Shown piece by piece: positions 33,401 to 44,299 of a DNA stretch of 64,000 nt. The position numbers and the translations under genes are program-made. The DNA is from Breviolum minutum Mf 1.05b.01. Its lineage: Eukaryota > Sar > Dinophyceae > Suessiales > Symbiodiniaceae. Each line of letters starts with the position of its first letter. Within the stretch, counting starts at the first letter, position 1. Below the pieces are notes generated by a model, which saw nothing but the letters and a program-made list of their open reading frames with translations, was not told the DNA's origin and did not search any database. The stretch is taken from assembly GCA_000507305.1 (NCBI GenBank), contig DF239151.1, positions 124,001 to 188,000 on the forward strand, in the 5' to 3' direction.

Positions 33401-33479
33401 GTGTAAACCACTGCCGAAGTCACGCGGATGACCTTGAACTCCACGATGTCGCCAGGTACTAAGGAACATGTCAAATGCC

Positions 33480-34600
33480 GATTACCTTGGTGACGCTTGG
33501 ACGATGTCTGTAAAAATCCACCCACTTGAACGTCAAAAACATCATTTAGTTCAAGTTAGATTGGAAAAAAATGACTTTTAAAGCGTCATAAATGAAAATG
33601 GTGTAATGTGTAATGCCTATAATAAAACAGAGATATTAACACACAATACACATGCACATATCAAAAATATATGCACATATTTGTCAAAACTATCCAAAGC
33701 TTCATCTCTGAGGTCGGTTTTGGTCCTAGGTGGTATCCCTAATCCTCTCCAAGTCCATGGTTGCCCCCACCCCATCCCGTTGGTTCATTGCGTCCTTGAG
33801 ATTGGGTGAAGCAACTGGGACAACAACATGAGTGAATTTTGCATATGTTCCAAGTTGTCTAGTGAGTTTCACTATTTATGACCAACTTAAATTTTGGGGG
33901 TGTTCAAGTATGCATGTTGTATTTTGTCTATTTTTGTTGAGTTACATCCTCCATGAAGAGCACCTAGACCTAGACATCGCCTGAAAAATTTCAGATGTTG
34001 AGACCTAGGAATGGCCCTCGCCTGTGAAGCCGCTGAAACCATGTAGTTGCAGGGTGCCCGTTTTTTTCTAATCGGCGTTCCTCTTGGTGAACTGCTTTTA
34101 TGGATGTTGAAGAACCACCTGCAACCTAGTGATCACAAGTAAGCCTTCTTCCAATGGGGACCATGGCCCTAATCATAACACCAGTAGTCAGGAGGGAAAA
34201 AAAACCTGGTTTTGATTGGTAAGGCCTTTCTTCTCAGTTAGTTCCATAGTTCGCACCCCAAGTACGAGGTGTTTGAGATTCTTCTGGCAGCTCCTGAACA
34301 TAGCTCGGTAAATCTCTATATAAAAATGAACTGAGGATACTCACCCGTGAGGATCCAGCTATGTCCTAAAGAAACGACCCCCTACAATCCCTATTTTTGT
34401 TGGATGGGATTGAGACCATCTCAATCCTACTCGATAGGAACCAGTCTGGATTCTTAGAGTCAAACAATTTAAATCATCTCGTTCCAGTCACAACAAAAAA
34501 AACGCGTCAGTTCCAGGCCCAAGATGCTCTTCATGCCAACAAACAAATCTCCTTCAAAGTGAGGAGAAGCTATAAAGCCCCATTCACCACTGAACTTTCC
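33480..34600. other. No gene recognised
   Basis: AT-rich DNA without paired repeats. Short frames on both strands have no family resemblance. Confidence 0.45.
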
Positions 34601-34897
34601 TCAGTTTTTTGATGGGGATGGCATAAAATACTTGGATCCTTCCGATTTTGTCGGTTGAGGTCCAAAAAAAGACTTACATACTCTGCATATATAGATATCA
34701 TATACAAATATGAATGTAATGCCTTTTGAACCCAGAAAACTGATTCTCATTTTGATCCTAAACATAAATACATATATATATATATAAAGAACATATATAA
34801 AGGGTGTTTGCATACAGGGCACCCCGGCACCCCCACACCCCGAACTTGCTTGAAAATTCATCTTGAAACTTCATTTCGCCCAAGTCTCGCACCGTAC

Positions 34898-34962
34898 CTG
34901 TGCACAACTGTCCCAAGAAGCCTGCGGGTGTCGCACGTTGTGCAACACGTTGACGTTGAACC
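34898..34962 (-). CDS. Candidate 65-bp exon with good splice sites
   Basis: The minus strand reads VQRQRVAQRATPAGFLGQLC then TG between a CCAAG|G acceptor and a CACAG|GTACGG donor. Basic, linker-like. No family recognised. Confidence 0.35.
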
Positions 34963-35034
34963 TTGGGTATTGGGGGGGAAATCGTCGGGGAATGATAGCC
35001 TGGGAGTGCAATGGAGTGCAGGCCCTTTGGTGAT

Positions 35035-35134
35035 CTAGTTGGTGGTTTGATTCAACCCATCTGAAAAATATCTGTTAAATTGGAACATCTCCCCAAGTAG
35101 GGGTGAAAAAAACAAGAATGAAACCACCACCTAC
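35035..35134. mobile_element. MITE family C copy
   Basis: CTAGTTGGTGGTTTGATTCA at the left (5-bp insertion) and ATGAAACCACCACCTAC at the right. Confidence 0.8.
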
Positions 35135-35273
35135 TGTACATATAGTGATTTTTGATGTGATTTTTGTGTCACCTTGTTGATTGGGAGGTTAAGTTTGTTG
35201 GATTGTTTGGCGGATCCGTCGTCTGTCTTTATGTCGGAGTTTTTTCAATTTATATATAAATGATACCCTTCCT

Positions 35274-35370
35274 CCCATAATCATAGTTCAGCGAAAAATG
35301 GGTGTATCTGCACAATAGTAGTTACCTTTCAAAGATCCCGCCCTGTTTCGCTGAACCATGATTACGGGAA
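35274..35370. mobile_element. Fold-back element
   Basis: CCCATAATCATAGTTCAGCG at the left and CGCTGAACCATGATTACGGG at the right. A single arm (CCCACAATTATGGTTCAG) also occurs near 9748. Confidence 0.7.
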
Positions 35371-35639
35371 AAAAATAGTAAGATGAACCTATTTAAATTA
35401 TTCGTTCACCAAGAATTTCAGGTACCTCTTTATGGAGGTACCTGAATCTTATTGTCAGCTATTTTGAGGGCGTATCCATACAGCTTACATAGGTGTTTCG
35501 TACCTACCCCCATTTTATCGGTACCAAACGAAATGTTCGGGTGATTCATTCGTTTAAAACCATGAACCTTCGAAGGTTGCCATGATTGAAACCCGCTACC
35601 TGGGTCGACCCTAGGGTTTTCCTGGTGGTTACCCCCAAT

Positions 35640-35760
35640 CCCCCCTCCGGAAAATGAACGAACGTCCCTGAAAAGGCAGCATCTTTAAAAGGAAATCATG
35701 AAATCATCTTCCAACTTTCGATGTTTAAAGGATATTTCGTTAGTTTTTCAAGGGGGTTAC
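35640..35760. mobile_element. MITE family D, degraded
   Basis: CCCCTCCGGAAAATGAACGA at the left and TTCGTTAGTTTTTCAAGGGG at the right. Confidence 0.65.
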
Positions 35761-35842
35761 CCAACAGGAAACGAGTCCATATCCCACCTTAGGAAAAGGG
35801 AAAATCATCGACTCACAAGTGCCGGACCTTGGAAGGAAATCC

Positions 35843-35999
35843 CCTAGGCTTAACTTGCAGAAAAGACACGTTGGTAGCGTGGATCTTTTCCATTTGTCCA
35901 TAAGAAATGGTAAATTCCAGAATCTCTCCTGAGGATTTTTTGTCGGAAGCAGCTGGAGGGAAATAACCCTGGACCATACCTGGGGAAACAGGTATAACT
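35843..35999 (-). CDS. CSD exon, C-terminal half
   Basis: The minus strand reads GYFPPAASDKKSSGEILEFT then ISYGQMEKIHATNVSFLQ. G-E-I-L-E-F-T-I-S-Y-G is strand 4 and H-A-T-N-V-S-F-L is strand 5 of a cold-shock domain, with a short connecting turn. CCCCAG|GTATGG upstream is a plausible acceptor. Several residues of hydrophobic/polar alternation agree, making this one of the firmer calls. Confidence 0.55.
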
Positions 36000-36389
36000 A
36001 GATGATATTGCACGTAATATATAGAATGATTCCAGAATGTATATCTGACATATTCTCAGTTCAAATGGGCTGGAAAAATGTCGTTTCAGTAGAGAAGCAA
36101 CTTTCACACATTCAACTCCATGTTTGGCATTATTTGCAAGTTTGTGAATCTTGCAGAACTATATAGATCTCCTCTTTAGAGTTTTTTGACAAATGGCACC
36201 AATACCAGAGTCATTAGCGAAGATGTAAAACACACACAACATCAATACCCATAGGATCCATGCATGATATATTTTCCTATACTTGGTTGATTCCACTCAT
36301 ATGGATCCTATATAGACAACTTGGCAGCACATTCTTGCTCTCTGCTGTCATCTCCTGGCAACAAAGGAGGTGAAAGACTTGGATTATCA

Positions 36390-36475
36390 CGAAGATGCAG
36401 GAACAAATTTCCTCGGCCACCGCGGGGTCAGTCTCGGATGGTCGAGACCAGTGTGAAAATCCCAGCAGGTTGCGT
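36390..36475 (-). CDS. Candidate GC-rich exon, frame unsure
   Basis: A GC-rich patch with two open minus frames (VLIDATCWDFHTGLDHPRLT ... and SETDPAVAEEICSCIFVI ...). An exon is likely. The frame is not decided. Confidence 0.25.
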
Positions 36476-36641
36476 CAATCAAAACTTCAGGGTAATTCAT
36501 GTGATCATTTCATCTCAGTGCTCATTTCATCTCAATTTCACTACTGAATCATGCTGAATCATACTGAATCACAAAAATTAATCATTCACACAAGCTTCGA
36601 CATTTCAGTCTCATGATTCCGGATGTGGGATTCCGGAACAT

Positions 36642-36760
36642 TCAAAAAACTCGGTGCTCGACATGAATTTCTGGAGGCCCAAAAAACAGCATCCACAGGG
36701 GGGGCCGTGTGAGGCCCAATTCCCTAGGATGCCTTCGTGAATTCTCTGGAGAACCCCCAG
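36642..36760 (-). CDS. Candidate CSD-like exon
   Basis: The minus strand reads PPLWMLFFGPPEIHVEHRVF. The M-L-F-F-G-P-P-E ... V-x-F pattern could be strands 3-4. Weak evidence. Confidence 0.25.
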
Positions 36761-36995
36761 AAGTTTCAAAAAAAAACCATCTTAACACGTCCCTATTGTG
36801 ATCTTCCTTTGTGGGGGGAGGGCAGCTTGTGGTAAAAACAACATAATGCATAAAATAAATGCACATGAATATACATTATTTTTTCACCAACCTGAATCAA
36901 ATTAAAATCAGGTCATTTTTAAAGGATACCCCAACCCTTACCAGAACATAGCATGAACCCTACCATTCGCGAGAAAAGAATCTATCAATCTATCA

Positions 36996-37121
36996 CTATA
37001 GTCGAGTTGAACGGCGAAGTTCGCGGGGCTGTCGTTGAGACAAGGGGCCGTCGAAGGAGTCGGAAGTGATGAACCCCCAGTCGTTTCGGAAACTCTTGAC
37101 CTTCCCAACGCAATGCCTTCC
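36996..37121 (-). CDS. CSD exon, N-terminal half
   Basis: The minus strand reads VGKVKSFRNDWGFITSDSFD then GPLSQRQPREL. V-G-K-V-K-S-F is strand 1 and the RNP1 site, and W-G-F-I-T-S is strand 2, as in bacterial and eukaryotic cold-shock proteins. The expected G-D-L-F strand 3 is replaced by G-P-L-S, and an alternative frame carries LNDSPANFAVQ at the same place, so a frameshift or decay is possible. Closely parallel to 29101-29202. Confidence 0.6.
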   Translation of the reverse strand, partial: GRHCVGKVKSFRNDWGFITSDSFDGPLSQRQPRELRRSTRL

Positions 37122-37409
37122 TTATCGGGACAGCATTTTTGGACATGATTTTTTGACTCAGAATATAACAGGAGAATTTTCTTATTAAAAGAGAAACAAC
37201 AAACAACACATCTTGGAGGTTTGATTTTGCTAAGAATATATAGATGAATTTGGTGTAGCATCAGCAACTGAAGCATGTAAAATCATTTAAAAAATCTGTG
37301 TGCATTGCCGGAACTTTGTATGATGGTGAATAACAGCATCTTCGGAAGATGCAATGAGCGCAGTAATTCTATATATGAAGGCTTAACATGTGATGAAGGG
37401 AAGGAAAAG

Positions 37410-37515
37410 GTTACACCCTGGAAGATTAACATGGAACCTACAAATCACCCATTTAGAAAGGAAGATGATCTTCCAAACCTCCATGATTATGTTCCATGTT
37501 AATCTTCAGGTGTAC
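37410..37515. mobile_element. MITE family D copy
   Basis: ACACCCTGGAAGATTAACAT at the left and ATGTTAATCTTCAGGTGT at the right: a third terminal subtype (GATTAACA). Confidence 0.75.
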
Positions 37516-38261
37516 TTCTCTCGGAAGATTGCAACAAACAAGCCCTTGTGCACCATGTTTTGATGGTGGAAGATTGGCCTAGCTGAACATAGGAGGGGCC
37601 AACTGGAATGACAATCAGTAGATTAGTTATTTCAACATGTATTTTCATGATTATCACATTGATGTGCCCTCTGAACAAATCCTCCAAAACAAGCTTGGTT
37701 GTACCCGTGTTCCTGTCCACCTACCCTGCTATTCTGATGCCATAGCAGTTGCAAACAAGTTTCCAACCAAATCCTCCGGAGATTTTCCCTGAGTGGCAGT
37801 CACTGTGATGGCATGGAAACAGGGATGTTTACGGAAAGGGCCTGATATTGGGCGTTAAAACATCTACAATCCACTTGACAAGTCAACAATGGAAATATGT
37901 CAGCAAACTTACGTATTCTGGTTACTCGGTGATGGAGTGTTTTCACACCAACCTCTTGTAGAACAGATCCTTTTTGAAAACATGCAGCTTGTGTGGGTTT
38001 TTCCTCCATTCCAATTGGAGAAAACAACGCCGCAGAAGTGGAAGATGATCTATCAAGAGCAATGGCATATCCTAAATGCTGAATGTATGGAATATTTACC
38101 TGAATTTATCAAGATCTTAAGCCAAATGCAGGTACATATTCCAAATATGGATAATTTGGGGATAAATAGTGTTTCCAACTTGACAACGGTGTTTCCTGCT
38201 TTTCTGCTTATCTCAAGGAGACTCAAAACTGGAACTATAACATCTTTCCCATGGGCCCCTG

Positions 38262-38316
38262 TAAATCATGGGTGCCATCAACTACCAACCGGATTTCTGG
38301 GTGCCATCAACAGTAG
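38262..38316. mobile_element. MITE family A fragment
   Basis: CATCAACTACCAACCGGATT and GGTGCCATCAACAGTA: right part only. Confidence 0.55.
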
Positions 38317-38461
38317 CTCACTTCAAGCATAGGTTTCTTCTAGTTTTAAGTAACCTTCACTACCTCCACTACCATCAACTTCGGGGATTTTTCGCCACAA
38401 TTCGAAGCGTTCATAAAATTCATGGCTGGATGCTACGGATTCCGTCCTCCACCCATTGAAT

Positions 38462-38569
38462 ATATTACACCTGCGAAGTTTAACATAGCCCCAAATAGTG
38501 GTTGGAAGACGATTTTCCTATTGGGAAGGTAACGTTTCAGGGGCTATGTTAAACTTTGGGAAGGTAATA
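38462..38569. mobile_element. MITE family D, GTTTAACA subtype
   Basis: ACACCTGCGAAGTTTAACAT at the left and ATGTTAAACTTTGGGAAGGT at the right. It lies 6 bp from a family H copy. Confidence 0.85.
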
Positions 38570-38574
38570 TAACC

Positions 38575-38700
38575 GGACAAATTACTATATTTCCTAAACC
38601 TGCATGTTTCGGTGATTTTGGGGGGGTCCCTTACAAAACTAACCACCATTTGGGGTGACCAATCGGCAGTGAGGTCGCTAAAATTTGCCCAGATATAACC
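38575..38700. mobile_element. Repeat family H, best copy
   Basis: CAAATTACTATATTTCCTAA, CCTGCATGTTTCGGTGATTT, CCATTTGGGGTGACCAATCG and GAGGTCGCTAAAATTTGCCC, the fullest version of the family. Confidence 0.8.
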
Positions 38701-38985
38701 TTTGGGAGACGATCAAAGGCCAAACAGACCCAGCGTCCACACGAGTTTCAGATGTTGAGGTCATGTCCACGGGGTTGTCCACCTTTTTTTTGGCGGGCTA
38801 TGGCGGCCACAGAGGGTTGAAGTTCGAAAGAGTTGTCACGGAATATGAACATTGTCTAGGTACATGTTCTTCACCCTGCAAGCAATACACCCTCCTGAAC
38901 TTGTAGAATCAAATCAAAAAACAGTTTATCATCAAAAATGCATCTCCCAACAAACAACAAGCGAAACATTGAACACTCTCATTTA

Positions 38986-39062
38986 CTAGTTCGTGCTTTC
39001 AACCCACTTGAACAAAAATTTTAGTCAAATTGTAAAGTAAAAAAACGTTTCACCACCCAGAT
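38986..39062. mobile_element. MITE family C, degraded
   Basis: CTAGTTCGTGCTTTCAACCC at the left and GTTTCACCACCCAG at the right. Confidence 0.65.
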
Positions 39063-39845
39063 TTGTACCAACAAAAAACACCACCTCCGAAAGCTTTGGT
39101 GATGTGTTACGTTCCTAAGGTTCACCTCCTTTCACTGCTGATGATTTGTGTCGCTTCGCCTGCACATTGATCTTGCTTTTGGTCACATCTATGGCTTGCA
39201 ACTCACCAGAGGCCTGCAGGAGAAAACCCAACTTCCAGGCGTTGATTTTTTCAAGAAACGTGGTGTGTGTGTGTGTCTCATTGTGTCTTCATGTATTGTG
39301 GGCTTATTCTCCTTGAATCTTGATGGTATCTAACGGGAAACACATTTTACAATCCAGAAATGATGTGTTTGGTATATACACATGATTCCTCAATGTATAT
39401 GGTTCCACCCAGGACAAACATAATAAAGAAGACCTGTATGGAGCTGGATGATACAGCTATCTATATTATATATATATATATAGATTGTTTCCACGCACCG
39501 GCTTTTCGCCCTGCCAGTGTCCGAAACCTATAGGAATGCGCTGATGTCACTGATGTCCCATGCACTTCCGCCCTGTTGGCTTAATGATGATTTACCTTGT
39601 GGTAGAATGTAAAACAACTCACCGTCCTTAAACAAACACATGATTTTTGGGGCCCCCAATATCGTCACAAGCTCTTTCCCCCAAGGAAACCCGATTTGTG
39701 CCTCGTCTTGTTCGATGTTGAATGTGACTCCCTCGCCCACTTTCAAGGGCGTCTTCAGCGATTCATTGCGTTCTCAGTTTGACAACCAGAAGATAACCCG
39801 GCTTACCGACCCCGAAGAAGATTGCTTGAAAAAACCCTCTTACTT
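39063..39845. other. No gene recognised
   Basis: Contains a short (TG)n run near 39263 and an (AT)n run near 39465. No convincing frame. Confidence 0.45.
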
Positions 39846-39849
39846 TCCA

Positions 39850-39975
39850 TTAAATACTGGTTGCTTAATAGGGATCCTTATAATGGCTTATTTTATAACT
39901 CCAATATAACTTGGGAACAAAAATCCCCGAATATAACCGAAAGAACCAGGGTCTTTTTATTGCTCAGTTGTTGTC
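39850..39975. mobile_element. Repeat family G, full copy
   Basis: AATACTGGTTGCTTAATAGG, ATCCTTATAATGGCTTATTT, CCAATATAACTTGGGAAC and TCTTTTTATTGCTCAGTTG. Confidence 0.75.
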
Positions 39976-40198
39976 AAGTTGTTGTGAGATATAAAGCGTC
40001 AAGGTTAACCTCAACCTAGGGGACCCGTTCATCAATAATATGCATGCGGGCATTCTGGAAATGCATGTACGTTAAACATGCATTTCCAACCCTGGTTGTT
40101 AATCCATGAAATGCTCATAATCTAAACGGAACATCGTTCCGGAAACAAAATCACGTGGTGCAGGATGGTTTTTTGAAGGAGGTCACCCCTCCTTAACC

Positions 40199-40345
40199 TG
40201 CCCCCTTGCAAACCCAGTGTCTGAGTGATAACCAGATTTCTCCTTGAAAACGCAGTGATGCCAAAAAGCCCCAACCTTCTTCTGGATAAAATGCCTTCCT
40301 GAGCTGGTCCAGGCCAGAATCTGCTGAACTATGCTGCAAAACCCA
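40199..40345 (-). CDS. CSD-like exon(s)
   Basis: The minus strand reads HGAYGFCSIVQQILAWTSSG, RHFIQKKVGAFWHHCVFKEK and SGYHSDTGFARG. A-Y-G-F-C-S at the RNP1 place, R-H-F-I-Q-K-K-V as strand 3 and H-C-V-F-K-E-K as strand 4 give the order of a cold-shock domain, although each motif is diverged. Two internal CAG sites mean that it may be split into smaller exons. Confidence 0.4.
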
Positions 40346-40348
40346 TAT

Positions 40349-40426
40349 GCTCCATGTATGGTATATCTACCTACATTTGGCTTAAACCTATGGTAAATGT
40401 AGGTAAATATTCCATACATTGGAGCG
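40349..40426. mobile_element. MITE family F hairpin
   Basis: CCATGTATGGTATATCTACC at the left and GGTAAATATTCCATACATTG at the right. Short perfect hairpin with a CTACATTTGG / TAAATGTAGG inner stem. Confidence 0.8.
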
Positions 40427-40429
40427 TCT

Positions 40430-41330
40430 GGGAAAGATATATCTCATCATTTTCAAACCATCGACTTAAAGCGGCTTGACGTCCAATCCCCAAAACGAAA
40501 GGTAACCTGTCGCAATGAGTTTCTGATAGTTTCTCTTGAGGTGCAGGTACCCTGCAGAAAAAACAAAAAACAAGTCAACTATCTTGTGGTTTCTGGACCT
40601 TCCCCTCAAATTTCCGAGGGACTGAAGTCGTTACAAAGAGGTTGGTTAAATCAAAGACCCCATACAGTAACTCGAGGATTCTTAGGTATCGCATGTTGGG
40701 CGTGGGGGTTGGGAACTTGGTAGTATACACCAAAGGTATCGCATGTGAAGTTCTCGGGTGAAAAAAACAATCTGTTTATTATGTGATTTTTATATGAACA
40801 TATATATATCAATACATCCGTGCATAGGAAATTCCCTAAGACTCTAAAAAATATATATGATATCAATTTACACATGCATATAATACTACATAAACTTACA
40901 CAACCCACATAACTCCATTTATGAAACATCTGCTAACAACCAACAACCAAGGACCTTCAAAAACGTTCTCGCTGCTCCAAGTGACACCCATCCAAACCTC
41001 GGTTCACACATGAGAACTGGACATGATAAAGCTAGCGGAACCGCAAGGTAACGATGAAATCCTGGGAAAAACTCTTGGGTAGGAACTGAGTCATCATAGC
41101 ATTTCCAACAAGAAAAAAACGCAAAAAAACCAAGTGAACATTGAATCTATACAGGGCTCATTAATGACCGTTCTCCCTTAGGAAGCCCTTCTTTTGTAAA
41201 AGCTTCACGGATATTTCTGGCAACGCTATCTTTCGGCGGCGTTAGTAGAAAACATCTCAGAAGCATTCTGATATGTTCGAGTCGCTCCGATGCATGATTT
41301 AATCCACATCAACAGGGGGATTCTAAAAGA
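40430..41330. other. No gene recognised
   Basis: AT-rich DNA. No paired repeats and no convincing frames. Confidence 0.45.
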
Positions 41331-41337
41331 AAAATCT

Positions 41338-41440
41338 ACACCCCCGAAAACTGACATGGCACCTGAAAATAGACTTCTGGAAAAGGAGAACCCTTTAGGA
41401 AGCCATTATTCTTAGGGTCCATGTTACTTTTGGGAGGCGT
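41338..41440. mobile_element. MITE family D copy
   Basis: ACACCCCCGAAAACTGACAT at the left and CCATGTTACTTTTGGGAGG at the right. Confidence 0.75.
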
Positions 41441-41881
41441 GATACAAATTACAAAAGGCCCAAGTTGATACTGCTCGACTTTTTTGCAGTCAGAGTCATG
41501 ATTCAAAAACATTACCTCTGAAGGTCTGGGAGTAACCCCATAGATGTTGGAAATCTTCCCCCCTTCCTTCTCCAAGAACCATCTGGTGGTAGTTCTGCGT
41601 TGTCAATCTTTGTTATGTTTGTTTCAGTCATTGCCAGAACTTCCCAAAAATTGTTGTATGTCTCTCCTGACAAATTGTTTCCAGAAAAACACCTCGGAAA
41701 ACAACATGCAACATTTTTGGTGCCTTATACAAACCTGGATTAGATGTATAAAAAGTCCGCAAAAACAGGGGTCACATATAGCATAAAGACATAGCCAGCG
41801 CTAAAAACTGGACTTCCTGCTTGATCTGCTTAAGTGATAACCTCAACTTCCCATCCCTGAAAGATCAGCCGGTGCACACAC

Positions 41882-41926
41882 GTTGACCAAGGAGATCGGC
41901 TGCTGATGATGCAGGAAGAACCTGAA
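41882..41926 (-). CDS. Candidate short exon
   Basis: After a CATGTTTTCAG acceptor the minus strand reads VLPASSAADLLGQ, ending near a GTGTGTGC donor. Too short to assign. Confidence 0.25.
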
Positions 41927-42235
41927 AACATGAGGAACATCAATGACAAATTTCAGGTTTGAAAAAAAAACAATCACTACACATGCACCTGTCTAAATCC
42001 CTTGGAAAATTCATATAAACAATTTGAGAAGGACACATTGGAAACCCAACGCGTTGAAACCTCGTATAATTTTGTCGCTGAATTGCAATGAAGTGAATGA
42101 AAGGCTCACCAAGCCTTGGCAACTTGCACTCGGGAGAGTGCAGACCCTAAACGTCCAAACACCTTGTTTTTGGAGGTATTTCCAAGAGACCATTCTGACC
42201 AGGTATTTGGAAGATTAAGGAGATACACACCCCTA

Positions 42236-42325
42236 GCATCCATGTATGTTCTATTTACCTACATTTATATAGTTGATTTTAATGGTGAATCGTAGGCAAA
42301 TAGACCCTTCAGTCCCATGGATACT
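42236..42325. mobile_element. MITE family F copy
   Basis: CATCCATGTATGTTCTATTT and ACCTACATTTATA at the left, AGGCAAATAGACCC and CCCATGGATAC at the right. Confidence 0.65.
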
Positions 42326-42329
42326 TCCG

Positions 42330-42390
42330 AATCTCCCCTCCGCCTTGGTCTCCACTGCTTGGAATTGTCCCGGTGGCTCCTCCGCGACCT
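42330..42390 (-). CDS. Candidate linker exon
   Basis: After a CAACCCTTCAG acceptor the minus strand reads VAEEPPGQFQAVETKAEGRF. Acidic/proline linker-like and GC-rich. Frame supported only by composition. Confidence 0.3.
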
Positions 42391-42499
42391 GAAGGGTTGA
42401 GAAATCCCCTGAAAAATGGACTGAACCTAAGCATGCTTGGCGGGTTCCCTTTATTTAAAACAAATGGGCATAGCTTGGGTATGGCCCCTTCCCGGTAAC

Positions 42500-42592
42500 A
42501 GTGACCTTGTCCAGGATTATTACATTTTTAGTAGGGAATCCCTATAAACCATTCTAAACCTTTATTTGCCACTGTTACTGGGAAAGGTGCAC
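42500..42592. mobile_element. Repeat family K copy
   Basis: CAGTGACCTTGTCC at the left and TTTGCCACTGTTACTGGGAA at the right, with TTTTTAGTAGGGAATCCCTA between. Confidence 0.65.
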
Positions 42593-42689
42593 ACCCCAAT
42601 GAATGGCTTCTTTCCTGTTTACCCACTGTTGAATCAAGGTTTTTCTGATTTTGCCCCCAAGGCTAAATTGACTGAAATTACCATGAACA

Positions 42690-42800
42690 TCGATATGGGT
42701 GTTTCCTTAAATGGTGGTACCCCCAACCGCCCCAAAATGATCATTTTTAGTAGGAAAACCCACGGTTGTTGGGTACCAGCATTTCAGGAAACCCCCACAT
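42690..42800. mobile_element. MITE family J copy
   Basis: GGGTGTTTCCTTAAATGGTG, CCCCCAACCGCCCC, then GGTTGTTGGGTACCAGCATT and TCAGGAAACCCCC. Confidence 0.75.
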
Positions 42801-43011
42801 GTTTCGTAGCGACTTGGTTCTATGCCATACTGCCTTCCCCCCGTTCCCGTTGATTTCAACCCACCAGCCTGGAACGAGATGGGATCACCTGCCTGCACAG
42901 GACCCAGCTCCGGATTACAACCTCAGGCATTGCCAAGGCTTCCAAGGGATTCTTGCAGTAACTTGCCACTGCGTTTTTTTCTTTGAAATGGTCTTGTACG
43001 TTGAGGAGTAC

Positions 43012-43091
43012 ACAAGAAGAAGAAGAAGAAGAAGAAGAAGAAGAAGAAAAAGAAGAAGAAAAAGAAGAAGAAGAAGAGGAACAACAACAGC

Positions 43092-43132
<41 letters not shown>
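43012..43132 (+). repeat. Compound (GAA)n-(CAA)n microsatellite
   Basis: About 68 bp of GAA/AAG units with A/G interruptions followed at once by about 52 bp of CAA units. Frames through it (poly-Glu/Gln, poly-Ser/Cys) are simple-sequence artefacts. Confidence 0.95.
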
Positions 43133-43269
43133 ATGACAGTAAGTAACAAGAAAAAGCGCACAAACAACCACACATAGATCCAAACCCACCACCACCTTTT
43201 GGAAATCATTAGGACTTAGACTTGCGTAAATATAGACTCTCATTTGAGATCGGTTCTTATTGGATCTGA

Positions 43270-43475
43270 TGTGGCATATGTCTAGGCAATTCAAATCCTT
43301 TGGATACCCTGAATGTTTCGACCATTTTGGGTAGGATTCCCTTTCGTCTCGCGGTCGTTCCCCAGTGTTTGGGGAGCACAGTGACCATCAGGCAACCGTG
43401 GTGTCCTGATGACACTAAACAAATATCAACTACTTTTCGGGGTGGCTGAGGTCGCTATAAATTGCCTAGATATCA
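43270..43475. mobile_element. Repeat family H, expanded copy
   Basis: TCTAGGCAATTCAAATCC and CCTGAATGTTTCGACCATTT at the left, GAGGTCGCTATAAATTGCCT with AGATATC at the right, plus about 80 bp of extra centre. GCCTAGATAT / TCTAGGC pairs across the ends. Confidence 0.65.
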
Positions 43476-43482
43476 TTGCCTC

Positions 43483-43545
43483 CCATTAAGTCGGTGCTGT
43501 TGGAAGTTGCCATGACTTTTTCTTTACTTCCAAGGTATATGCTTA
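43483..43545 (-). CDS. Candidate CSD exon, C-terminal end
   Basis: The minus strand reads LGSKEKVMATSNSTDLMGG. The K-x-x-V-M-A-T-x-x turn/strand form could close the domain begun at 43709-43846. Confidence 0.3.
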
Positions 43546-43708
43546 GAGAAAACGAAAGGTACCCTGGAACCAAAACCCTTAAACCCTAAATATATGTCCA
43601 AGGTATATGGTTTATTTGGATTCTTAAGGTAAAGGAAGTATCTTTGATTGAGGGGGAATTTGCCCAATTCACTCTTGCCACTGGCAACCAATCAGCAGAA
43701 TAAAACTC

Positions 43709-43846
43709 TCAAAGCCCTTGACCTAGAAAAATGCCACGTTTGAATCGTCCACAAACGGCCCAGGAACGCCGATGTAAATACAAATCTCCATTGAAGAGCT
43801 CCGAAACCACGAAGCCTTTGTTGCTGTTTTTGTTGAGTTCTTTAAG
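43709..43846 (-). CDS. CSD exon, N-terminal half
   Basis: The minus strand reads LKELNKNSNKGFVVSELFNG, then DLYLHRRSWAVCGRFKRG, to a stop at the left edge. L-K-E-L-N ... N-K-G-F-V-V-S is strands 1-2 with the RNP1 core, and F-N-G-D-L-Y-L-H-R is strand 3 with the RNP2 histidine. This is the most conserved cold-shock piece in the window. The domain's second half must be in another exon, perhaps 43483-43545. Expected activity: binding single-stranded nucleic acid. Confidence 0.6.
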   Translation of the reverse strand, partial: LKELNKNSNKGFVVSELFNGDLYLHRRSWAVCGRFKRGIFLGQGL

Positions 43847-44143
43847 GGGGGGTGTTCAAGGGAAGGGGGGTAACGGGGGATCCTAAGGAAGATGGGGAAC
43901 CTTAGGGAACATCAGGGGAATCACCACCCCCTTAAGAATCCTAATATTTCTTTTATCAAACTTTGAATTAGTTGGCTCCATGGAAAGTGTTTTTCGGGAA
44001 CCAGGTGCTGTAGGCTGTAGTATGAAATTGAAACTGCAAGCACATCCCTTTGAACAGTTGATATACACAGGATGTATATATAACATGAGATATCAGTAAT
44101 CACTTCATGTATCAAAGTTGAAAAAATGCGTCAGTATCTGGAG

Positions 44144-44206
44144 GAAATATGCGGGGTCTCCACCAACATTTCCGCACCACCTTCCCACTTTTCCATGAGA
44201 CCTGCT
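44144..44206 (-). CDS. Candidate exon with acceptor
   Basis: After CCAAGCAG the minus strand reads GLMEKWEGGAEMLVETPHIS. Protein-like, no family match. Another minus frame is also open (44105-44296). Confidence 0.3.
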
Positions 44207-44299
44207 TGGGACCCCAACCCCAAGAATCTCGAAAACTACGCACCGTGCCCTGTAGCGTCTGACCTCACTTCTTTCAAACTGGCAGGTTGAATTCAACTT

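Noticed and set aside
37889-38332. 147-codon plus-strand frame
   Set aside because: Contains a family F-like hairpin region and a family A fragment. The composition is not protein-like and no family match is seen.
42856-43294. Long minus and plus frames with poly-Ser/Cys/Val/Leu or poly-Glu/Gln/Arg
   Set aside because: All arise from the (GAA)n-(CAA)n repeat read in different frames.
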